Below are positions 9,879 through 15,547 of a DNA stretch of 25,317 nt, piece by piece (the stretch's first letter is position 1; the number at the start of each line of letters is the position of its first letter). The DNA is taken from the IMG/VR virus record IMGVR_UViG_3300048818_000189, positions 1 through 25,317 of that record. One strand, written 5' to 3'. A program made the position numbers and the translations under genes. Below the pieces are notes generated by a model. It saw only the letters and a list, made by a program, of their open reading frames with translations, was not told the origin of the DNA and searched no databases. The stretch comes from a virus.

Positions 9879-9970
9879 TGGCGCTACGAAGCCCAAGGTG
9901 CGTTCGAAGGAGGTTAAAGGGTAGTTAGGGGTAGGAAAGTGTTTCCGGCTTAACCTTGGGGCTGCTAGAC
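9879..9970. repeat. Imperfect palindromic element, copy A
   Basis: This is a roughly 92-bp imperfect inverted repeat between the HNH gene and the tail-tip gene. Left-arm GCGCTAC and GCCCAAGG face right-arm CCTTGGGGC and GCTAG; inner stems are AGGTTAA/TTAACCT and GGAAA/TTTCC. The core GGGTAGTTAGGGGT (9919-9932) is identical in copy B at 20577-20590, and the flank TTTCCGGCTTAACCTTGGGGCT is close to the matching flank of copy B. Confidence 0.55.
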
Positions 9971-9985
9971 CTCTTTACGGAGGTT

Positions 9986-10381
9986 TTATGCCTTATAGTG
10001 CTTGCCTAGCTTGCGCAAACGGGCGGTAGCAGCCTTGTGGCAGGATCGGCAGAGGCTCCGAAGGTTAGACTGGTCCCCGAGACCGCCGAGGGAAACGGGG
10101 ATAATGTGGTCAACTTCCATCGCTGGTTTTCCACATAATCGGCACCGAGGTTCGCGCCGGAGGCAGAGCGTCGCACAGCGGTTAGCAGATTGTGCTTGCC
10201 AGATCATTCCAGTACACTTCCGGCTTCCGCACCGGGTTCGTCTTGGGAGTTTAATATCTGTATGGCACCAAGTGCAAACCCGCCTCCCGAGTTCCTTCTT
10301 GATCACGGCGTGAGCAGCCTGCATCTCTTTCCAGGTGACGGGGCCGAGCACCGGGTGGGTTACTTTGTGGACGCGGGCCAT
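9986..10381 (-). CDS. HNH endonuclease, small, Cys-rich
   Basis: 131 aa from ATG at 10381; a TTG one codon earlier is also possible. The C-terminal half is a canonical HNH nuclease: CRLC (80-83), DH (91-92), IPVSLGG, N106, then CRSCH (111-115). The two CxxC pairs flank the nuclease core and would bind structural zinc. Two further pairs (CTWC 36-39 and CGSRKC 51-56) suggest an extra N-terminal zinc site. The ATG shares its A with the TGA stop of the upstream 76-aa gene (TGATG), so it is translationally coupled and expressed with the tail operon. It may be a free-standing homing endonuclease; a packaging-associated HNH is less likely here, far from a terminase. Confidence 0.85.
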   Translation of the reverse strand: MARVHKVTHPVLGPVTWKEMQAAHAVIKKELGRRVCTWCHTDIKLPRRTRCGSRKCTGMIWQAQSANRCATLCLRREPRCRLCGKPAMEVDHIIPVSLGGLGDQSNLRSLCRSCHKAATARLRKLGKHYKA

Positions 10382-10611
10382 CAATGTTTCGGAGCGTAAT
10401 CGAAAATAGATTTCACGGGGCGGTTACGAATAGCATCAGCTATTTGTAAAGCCGCCGTAGCTTTTCCAGCAAAATACTGCTCACGGGGGCTACCTACTTC
10501 TAATTCGCTAGCCCTACCGTCCCATTCCTTTTCATATCTATTGGAAAGGGTAGCACAAGCTTCGCGCTCTTCAGCCACGGCGCGTGCAACGAGTTCGGGC
10601 ACGGATTCCAT
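10381..10611 (-). CDS. Small helical phage protein of unknown function
   Basis: 76 aa, predicted almost wholly helical, with the phrase AVAEEREACA near the N-terminus and AADAIRNR-like (ALQIADAIRNR) near the C-terminus. That combination is common in short phage proteins of unknown role. ATG at 10611 has a good ribosome binding site (GAGGAGAGG, about 4 bases upstream) and overlaps the stop of the preceding 40-aa gene as TAATG. Its own stop overlaps the HNH start as TGATG. The tight coupling makes it a real gene of the tail operon. Confidence 0.7.
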   Translation of the reverse strand: MESVPELVARAVAEEREACATLSNRYEKEWDGRASELEVGSPREQYFAGKATAALQIADAIRNRPVKSIFDYAPKH

Positions 10612-10733
10612 TATCCTCTCCTCAGGTCGACTTCGTGTAGGTAGCGCTGAACTTCCCCGAAGGATTTACTCACCGTAATAAGACGAAAACATTCTTCGTC
10701 CCAATACTCACGGATAGATGCGACCATTATCAT
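10611..10733 (-). CDS. Very small hypothetical protein, 40 aa
   Basis: ATG at 10733 (or ATG at 10727, giving 38 aa) to TAA at 10611-10613. The protein contains SIREYWDEECFRLITVSKSF and then a helical tail EVQRYLHEVDLRRG. Its stop overlaps the next ATG as TAATG, and it fills the gap between the NlpC/P60 gene and the 76-aa gene exactly, which is the main support. No strong ribosome binding site is visible, so reinitiation after the peptidase gene is likely. The YW[DE]E phrase also occurs in the 64-aa protein at 15349-15543, but this may be chance. Confidence 0.55.
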   Translation of the reverse strand: MIMVASIREYWDEECFRLITVSKSFGEVQRYLHEVDLRRG

Positions 10734-10766
10734 AAGGATTAGTGCAACATTTCGTGAGTACACAAG

Positions 10767-11240
10767 CTATCTCCACGGGCTGAAGAATCGAACAGAGTGC
10801 CCGGCTAGCGGAGCCTTCAGTGCATCTGCATATTCCACGGAGCGTCCGCTGAGCGCGTGGATCACCTTGGGCCATTGGACCACGATGGCTGCGTGGCTGT
10901 AGACGCGCCCAATCTTGAATACCGCAAGATCCCCTGGACCGGGGATGGGACTTTGTGTGCAAATATGCCCACAATCGTAGAGGAACTCTTCCAACGTCTC
11001 GATCAGGTCCTCGGTGTTCGTGTGCAGATGCCAATCTCTGGCGAAGTACCGGAAGACGTCAGGATCGGGGAGTTTTAATCCAACCTCGCGATAGCAGGCG
11101 AGCGCGAGTCGGCAGCAATCTACTCCGGCTCCCTTGACGCATGCGTTCATGCAGAAGCGCGTGCCTAGCCAGGTCTCGGCTTCCTCAACGACTTGGGTAC
11201 GCTGTATAGCTTCTACCACAGAGGCAACTGTCATTTCCAT
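10767..11240 (-). CDS. NlpC/P60 family peptidase, tail assembly (lambda K-like)
   Basis: 157 aa. The NlpC/P60 cysteine peptidase signature is clear: GVDCC with the probable nucleophile C42, PGDLAVF at 102-108, YSHAAIVV with catalytic H116, and a polar third residue probably H128 (VIHAL). Such proteins sit at the siphovirus tail tip and cleave peptidoglycan cross-links during DNA injection, or process tail parts. The neighbours (DUF2163 upstream, tail-tip hub downstream) are those of gene-transfer-agent and lambda-like tails. Length is normal for this phage subfamily. ATG at 11240 is 13 bases after the upstream stop; the second ATG at codon 3 is an alternative, and neither has a strong ribosome binding site. 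Confidence 0.9.
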   Translation of the reverse strand: MEMTVASVVEAIQRTQVVEEAETWLGTRFCMNACVKGAGVDCCRLALACYREVGLKLPDPDVFRYFARDWHLHTNTEDLIETLEEFLYDCGHICTQSPIPGPGDLAVFKIGRVYSHAAIVVQWPKVIHALSGRSVEYADALKAPLAGHSVRFFSPWR

Positions 11241-11252
11241 AAGCTAACTATA

Positions 11253-12788
11253 CTAGATAACAGTTGACGGATCTGGAATGTACGGGAAAGAGCCGATGTT
11301 GATGAGGTTATTGAATTTCTGCTGGCACACCACGGGCGTTCGCGCGCATCCGGGAAGTATGTTGAAACTATCCCCAGAACTTGGAGAAACAGGGAAGGCT
11401 GGTACCACGTTCACGCTTCCGTCTCCCAAATAAACGTTGACCGGTCTCCACTGCCCCGCGAGAACACCGCTGGTAAAACAGATAACTCCTAAATCAAACC
11501 ATCCAGAATTTGTAATTATTGGCGGCGGCGGACCCGTACCGATACCGTTTCCGCTCATGGTCCACGTGCTGCCAATCGTGAGTGGAGTCGGCGTCTGAAG
11601 TTCCCAATCTCCAGGAGACAAACCTGCGTACACGTTGAATCCGGTCACGCCCGCTCCGCCCGTCGGCATCGTCACCTGGAGCAAGCGGTTCTGCCCGAGG
11701 CTAATCGTAGTCTGCGGACTCGGAGTCGTCTCGCCTGTCTTTCCAACGTATGTGACGACAACCCAGTACTGCGTTGGATTCAGGTTGAGATTTGCAATCG
11801 TGGTAGAGCCGACTCCGGGGCTGACTGTAGGAGGGCTTATCGGTCCCGGAAACGTCGTGGTATTGAGGTTAGTCTGGATGGTAGAGAAATTGCTCCCGGC
11901 CTGAGCTTGCCCGGTCTGAAGAAAACTCGCTGGGTTCAGCGTGCAGCCGACATCAAATAAAACATGTTGACATCCCGGCCCGAACAAGCGGCGTGGCATC
12001 TGGGTATTAAGAAGCTCCGTGCGGGAGCGGACGGTAAGAGTCGCCTTGCTTCTCCCCGCCTTCTGCTCCGCAATGTTGCCGGAGAATAGAATAAGGAGTC
12101 CGGACTCTAATATCCCTCCGGGGATGGGCTGTCCCCACGTCGGCATGATTAGGCGCTGAACGTAGCACACCGCTCCGTCGAACATCCCGTTGGCGATCTG
12201 CTGGAGTATCGGGGAGTTGTTCACCGTATTAGTAGGGTCCGCAAACAGATCTACCTGGAGGTTTGTGACTTCCAGCCCGGTAGAGACGCGGAGTTTACTA
12301 CGCTGAATCGCTGCTTGGGGTGTAGCGCCTGGATTATTTGATTGTCCAGCGGATTTAAAAATCTGTCCCCAAATTGATATGTTCTGGTCAGCAGAACATA
12401 GCCGCAGTACCGTCGGAGTTGGGAGTCCATAAGTCGCTCCGACGTAGAACAGGTATGAGATCAACTTCGGATTGCTATCCCCGAATGTGTACGTGGAGCC
12501 GCTTACTACATACTGCCCGCTCGTGGGACCGGAGGTAACCAGCTTGAGGCAGTCCCCATTAGCTTCCCGCGCCCCGAGATCCTGGAGATAGGTACCGTGG
12601 ATGCCGAGGCCGTCCGTGGGAGGAGTGATAGAGACGGAGCCTCCCACGGGCGTGTGATTCTCGTTCAAGCTCGTGCGCCCGCTACCGGTGCAGAAAGTAT
12701 AGAGGTCTGCGGTGAATACGTTGGCCGGATTGCCTGTGTTCACGCGGTTGGCGAGGAATGCCTGGAGCTGGGTAGAAGAGAGTTTCAC
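11253..12788 (-). CDS. DUF2163 (BR0599-type) minor tail protein
   Basis: 511 aa from a GTG at 12788. I chose this start because GTG overlaps the upstream stop as GTGA and has GGAAG eight bases before it. A longer frame to 12866 would overlap the upstream gene by 82 bases and adds an Arg/Pro-rich stretch. The N-terminal part (LQAFLANRVNTGNPANVFTADLYTF) and the region with VTNLQVDLFADPTN and the Cys-containing RRLFGPGCQHVLFDVGC match the DUF2163/BR0599 family of tail-tip proteins (gene-transfer-agent gp13-like). The C-terminal domain is interrupted by a Gly/Thr/Pro-rich fibronectin-like insert (about residues 325-425 of this start) containing YVGKTGETTPS. It acts with the DUF2460 protein, the peptidase and the hub to build the distal tail. 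Confidence 0.8.
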   Translation of the reverse strand: MKLSSTQLQAFLANRVNTGNPANVFTADLYTFCTGSGRTSLNENHTPVGGSVSITPPTDGLGIHGTYLQDLGAREANGDCLKLVTSGPTSGQYVVSGSTYTFGDSNPKLISYLFYVGATYGLPTPTVLRLCSADQNISIWGQIFKSAGQSNNPGATPQAAIQRSKLRVSTGLEVTNLQVDLFADPTNTVNNSPILQQIANGMFDGAVCYVQRLIMPTWGQPIPGGILESGLLILFSGNIAEQKAGRSKATLTVRSRTELLNTQMPRRLFGPGCQHVLFDVGCTLNPASFLQTGQAQAGSNFSTIQTNLNTTTFPGPISPPTVSPGVGSTTIANLNLNPTQYWVVVTYVGKTGETTPSPQTTISLGQNRLLQVTMPTGGAGVTGFNVYAGLSPGDWELQTPTPLTIGSTWTMSGNGIGTGPPPPIITNSGWFDLGVICFTSGVLAGQWRPVNVYLGDGSVNVVPAFPVSPSSGDSFNILPGCARTPVVCQQKFNNLINIGSFPYIPDPSTVI

Positions 12789-12973
12789 TTCACGTTCTTC
12801 CAAGCGGGCTTGTCCTTGCGGAGAGCTTCGCGGACGGAGAGTCCTTGCTTGTGGCGCTTCTGGCACTCCTCCTTATCGCACACGGGAGACTCCGCGCCTT
12901 CGGGCCGTGGGTCCGAGCAGTAGGGGCAGAGGATAGTAACGCTACCTGCGAGTGGATTATCGGTGGAACTCAT
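12785..12973 (-). CDS. Small zinc-ribbon-like protein
   Basis: 62 aa. ILCPYCSDPRPEGAESPVCDKEEC offers four cysteines (CPYC ... C ... C), a short zinc-binding knuckle, followed by a basic helical tail (KRHKQGLSVREALRKDK). ATG at 12973 has GAGG seven bases upstream and overlaps the previous gene by 17 bases; its TGA overlaps the GTG of the DUF2163 gene. The coupling suggests co-expression with the tail tip. Function is unknown; nucleic acid or protein binding is only an inference from the knuckle. Confidence 0.65.
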   Translation of the reverse strand: MSSTDNPLAGSVTILCPYCSDPRPEGAESPVCDKEECQKRHKQGLSVREALRKDKPAWKNVK

Positions 12974-13187
12974 ACGTAGCCTCTAACTTTTGTCGTAGTT
13001 TAATTTCGGAATCCGAAGAAACGCGAGAGAAACGAAAGCTCTTACAAAGCGGCTCATACCCACAAGTTCCGTTTCCGAAGGCGCGGCAGAGTATGCAACC
13101 AAGTTCATCGTGATCACGGCGGTAATCCCCGCAGTCGCAAACGTCGAGATCCGGTCTACGTAGCGGGAATGGAATTACATTGCCCAT
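12957..13187 (-). CDS. Small Cys-rich protein (CDCGDYRRDHD type)
   Basis: 76 aa starting MGNVIPFPLRR. Cysteines in CDCG, GCILC, GTCGYEPLC and a conserved-looking YRRDHDE suggest a treble-clef-like or knuckle zinc site; similar CxCGhYRxDHD proteins are common hypothetical phage and plasmid genes. ATG at 13187 has GGAG about 11 bases upstream. It is the first gene after the permuted tmRNA, whose terminal hairpin ends only 14 bases before this start, so it may be translated from RNA processed at that hairpin. Function unknown. Confidence 0.65.
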   Translation of the reverse strand: MGNVIPFPLRRPDLDVCDCGDYRRDHDELGCILCRAFGNGTCGYEPLCKSFRFSRVSSDSEIKLRQKLEATYEFHR

Positions 13188-13199
13188 GGAATATTTTAC

Positions 13200-13379
13200 T
13201 CCGGTTGTATTCTGTTGCCGAGGACAACCGGAAAGAACTCCGCCTTCTAGGGCTGTTTAGGCCGCAAGGGGCATATCAAAGCTATTGGGCTTGGCCTTTA
13301 TTGTTTGCGCTGTCAAGGTAGTCGCCTGCCTATTGACTCGCGAACCCTCAACACATCCCGTCGAAACCGGGGCACCCCC
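13200..13379 (-). ncRNA. ssrA: Permuted tmRNA, coding piece (5' half with tag)
   Basis: On the minus strand the RNA starts GGGGGTGCCCCGGTTTCGAC at 13379, the diagnostic tmRNA 5' signature. GGGGGTG (13379-13373) pairs with CACCTCC of the acceptor piece (13400-13394), giving a 7-bp acceptor stem whose third pair is G.U, the alanine identity element. GATGTG (13357-13352) can pair with CACATT (13429-13424) as helix P2. A pseudoknot follows (GTCAA 13337-13333 with TTGAC 13316-13312, then GCG(A)CT with AGCGC). After an A-rich 11-base strand, GCC at 13295-13293 is the likely resume codon of tag AKPNSFDMPLAA, ending in TAA at 13259-13257. An 8-bp hairpin (CCGGTTGT/ACAACCGG, 13231-13201) closes the piece. 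The 3' end is approximate. The tag with its C-terminal LAA would direct rescued products to ClpXP-type proteases. Confidence 0.88.
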
Positions 13380-13389
13380 ATAAGTATGG

Positions 13390-13530
<141 letters not shown>

Positions 13531-13777
13531 GTTTTAAGGGCGCAAAGGGCAAACAGCCCGTCGGTGCTAAGCACACTTGCGCCTCAGTGCGTTACGAGCG
13601 TTACATAACCGCCGCCTTTATTCAAAGATTCCCTAGGGTCGTACGCTCGCCTCCTTTGAACGGGATACTAACATCAGGCGAGTCTGGAACCAAAGACGAC
13701 GATCATTTCGGAGGCCGGTTGTTTCGGAGCCTAACCTAGCAACAGGGCTTTTTAAGGCCACCCATGTATACAGCCTC
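13531..13777 (-). ncRNA. Structured RNA leader upstream of the permuted tmRNA
   Basis: This gene-free stretch shows extensive pairing on the minus strand. GGCGCAA (13583-13577) pairs with TTGCGCC (13545-13539), enclosing two hairpins, GTGC-TTA-GCAC (13574-13564) and GGGC-tgttt-GCCC (13559-13547): a three-way junction. TTCAAAG (13660-13654) pairs with CTTTGAA (13627-13621) around the palindrome CCCTAGGG. Two CTCCGAAA repeats lie near 13707 and 13722. With the -10 box at 13784-13789 the transcript would start near 13777 and read through this into the acceptor piece. It may be an enlarged acceptor-piece domain, a processed leader or a separate RNA. Confidence 0.5.
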
Positions 13778-13783
13778 TAAAAT

Positions 13784-13789
13784 ATTATA
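13784..13789 (-). promoter_or_regulatory. Putative -10 box for the permuted tmRNA
   Basis: Perfect TATAAT on the minus strand, in an A/T-rich patch unlike the surrounding DNA. No convincing -35 is found at 17 bases (TCGCTT there). Its position upstream of the tmRNA region, and the lack of a coding gene between, make it the best candidate promoter. Confidence 0.45.
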
Positions 13790-13874
13790 CGGTATACTAA
13801 AAAAGTAAGCGAGCACGGAGAGCGTTGACGCGCCCTCCGTCCCTACCAAGAGTGTTCTGAAAAGGAGAACGCAG

Positions 13875-14597
13875 ATGGCTACCGTTAATTTTACCGTAAA
13901 TTGTAAGACACCTCGCCCCATACCGCTGCTGTCCGAGGACCAACTTAAGAAATTTCTTAGCCGAATTGATAAACGTGGCCCGAATGAATGCTGGCCGTGG
14001 AAAAATAAAACTTGTGGGTACCCGATATTTCATATTGGAAGAAAAGGATATCGGGCATCCAGAATAGCTTACTTCCTACACTACGGAGAGGACCCTTACC
14101 CGCTACTCGTTTGCCACAAATGCGATAACCCACCATGCTGTAACGCCCAGCATTATTTCAAGGGAACCCATAAAGATAATACTGATGACGCGCTACAGAA
14201 AAACCGCCTAGTAAGCAACTGGCCTAAGGGGAATAAACACTGGACGAAATTACACCCAGAAAGAATTCTGCGCGGTAAAGATCACATGTCTCAAACGCAT
14301 CCAGAAGCATTAAAGCGAGGTGAGGAACACTGGAAATCTAAACTCACCGATAATAAAGTCCGAAAAATTCGTAGAGACCTGAGACCAATTAAGAAAATTG
14401 CGGAAAGCTACGGAGTCTCATACGGAACAATTTGGCTGATTAAAGCTGGAAGAATTTGGAAGCATGTAACCCTAGTTACGTGTTTGGTACAACACGATTT
14501 TCTTTGCGCTCCAGATCGACGCATAGTCGTTGGAATACTCGATGGAATCCGAGTCCATTCGCACGCGCCAAAAGAACGCGCAGTCCGCCGTAATTAA
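13875..14597 (+). CDS. HNH homing endonuclease with C-terminal HTH, C-terminally extended
   Basis: 240 aa, on the strand opposite to the tail genes. HNH_3-type core: CHKCDNPPCCN (80-90) with H81 and N90, H93, then KGTHKDNTDD. Residues about 120-155 hold short HPE-containing repeats and 159-195 a resolvase-like helix-turn-helix (KLTDNKVRKIRR ... GVSYGTIWLIK). ATG at 13875 has AAGGAG eight bases upstream. The related protein at 21487 stops at the equivalent of V198, while this one reads on for 42 residues antisense to the last 126 bases of the DUF2460 gene, so the extension is probably a late acquisition. It probably spreads by cutting alleles lacking it, and it lies next to the permuted tmRNA. 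Confidence 0.85.
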   Translation: MATVNFTVNCKTPRPIPLLSEDQLKKFLSRIDKRGPNECWPWKNKTCGYPIFHIGRKGYRASRIAYFLHYGEDPYPLLVCHKCDNPPCCNAQHYFKGTHKDNTDDALQKNRLVSNWPKGNKHWTKLHPERILRGKDHMSQTHPEALKRGEEHWKSKLTDNKVRKIRRDLRPIKKIAESYGVSYGTIWLIKAGRIWKHVTLVTCLVQHDFLCAPDRRIVVGILDGIRVHSHAPKERAVRRN

Positions 14598-15341
14598 CGC
14601 TCCGGGAGAAGGCGCAAAGTTAAAAGTTATAATTCCCGTAGAACCAATTACGTATGTTGGTAGGACCCCACTTGGAAGCAACGTTCCGTTATAATAGACC
14701 TTCGGGGTGAGAGAAGCGGTTACCGTCGCGCCCGATCCATCTCCATGCACCGTCACGGGAACGCTACCGCTGTACCCAACGCCCGCGCTGGTAAGTACCA
14801 CGGAGGCCACGGCACCTCCGCTAACCACCGCGTACCCAGCCGCACCGGTACCCGCCCCGCCAAACGTTAGATAGGCAAAAGTATATAAGGACCCGCCCGC
14901 CGTTAAGCTGAGAGAATTCACTCCGCCGGAGTTGATGTTGTAGACCGGATCGATAGAACCTCCGTAACTGCGCTGGAGCTGGAAGGTGGTCGTGGTACCG
15001 TCACCTCCGGGCGCGAACGTGTTCGTATTATATGCCGGACCACCAATATTAACGTCGTCCGTGGGGTCGTCGAACAGGAAGCTGTCCCACATGCCGAAGC
15101 GCTGGTTGTTGAATCCCATTAAGGTTTTCAGGTCGGCGGCGGACCACGGCATCACGCTTCCGACATCTTGCGACAGATAGTTGAAGGGTAAGGTCCACTT
15201 CGACAAGCTAGAGGAGTACAGTGCGATGCGGGACTCCATTCCGCTGGCGGATCGATTGACTATCGTGTCGAACATAGGCTCGCGCAGCACGGGCCACGCG
15301 AGGCCGATCAAGCTATGGGAAGGGAAGAGTGCGTTGCTCAT
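14472..15341 (-). CDS. DUF2460-like distal tail protein
   Basis: 289 aa. The N-terminus (LAWPVLREPMFDTIVNRSASGMESRIALYSS) and the middle (MPWSAADLKTLMGFNNQRFGMWDSFLFDDPTD, then DGTTTTFQLQRSYG) match the DUF2460/TIGR02217 family of gene-transfer-agent gp12-like tail proteins, including the terminal YYNGTLLP ... ITADCAFFWRVRMDSDSIEYS. An extra glycine-rich segment at about residues 145-215 (GGAGTGAAGYAVVSGG ... GVGYSGSVPVTV) interrupts the usual domain and resembles an insert in the tail-tip hub. It is the first gene after the tape measure and its 64-aa neighbour, as expected. The 3' end overlaps the HNH gene on the other strand by 126 bases. Confidence 0.85.
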   Translation of the reverse strand: MSNALFPSHSLIGLAWPVLREPMFDTIVNRSASGMESRIALYSSSLSKWTLPFNYLSQDVGSVMPWSAADLKTLMGFNNQRFGMWDSFLFDDPTDDVNIGGPAYNTNTFAPGGDGTTTTFQLQRSYGGSIDPVYNINSGGVNSLSLTAGGSLYTFAYLTFGGAGTGAAGYAVVSGGAVASVVLTSAGVGYSGSVPVTVHGDGSGATVTASLTPKVYYNGTLLPSGVLPTYVIGSTGIITFNFAPSPGALITADCAFFWRVRMDSDSIEYSNDYASIWSAKKIVLYQTRN

Positions 15342-15348
15342 TTAAGAA

Positions 15349-15543
15349 CTAACCCCCGATATGCGCGGAGTCTGATATCTTACTCGCCCAGCGGTTAAGG
15401 CGGCGAATAAATTTCGGGATGGAGTTAAAATGAGCTTCATCGACTCGTAACGTAAAGATCGCATCTAACGTATTTGTACAAATCCCTTCTTCCCAATACA
15501 CGTTCCCGTAAGTTCCTCTACCTAATATCCATCGATATTTCAT
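15349..15543 (-). CDS. Small hypothetical protein between tape measure and DUF2460 genes
   Basis: 64 aa: MKYRWILGRGTYGNVYWEEG, then a Leu/Val-rich strand region and the basic helix KFIRRLNRWASKI. ATG at 15543 lies four bases after the tape measure stop and its TAG is seven bases before the DUF2460 start, so it fits the operon exactly. No family recognised. The GRGTYGNVYW phrase looks superficially like a kinase glycine loop, but the protein is far too short for that. Confidence 0.6.
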   Translation of the reverse strand: MKYRWILGRGTYGNVYWEEGICTNTLDAIFTLRVDEAHFNSIPKFIRRLNRWASKISDSAHIGG

Positions 15544-15547
15544 AAGA

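Noticed and set aside
9971-9986. Intrinsic terminator after the HNH gene (ACCTC/GAGGT stem near 9969-9984)
   Set aside because: The stem is only 5 bp and no U-run follows on the minus strand; on the plus strand no gene precedes it.
12789-12866. N-terminal extension of the DUF2163 protein
   Set aside because: It overlaps the zinc-ribbon gene and is low complexity; GTG 12788 has a ribosome binding site and a GTGA overlap.
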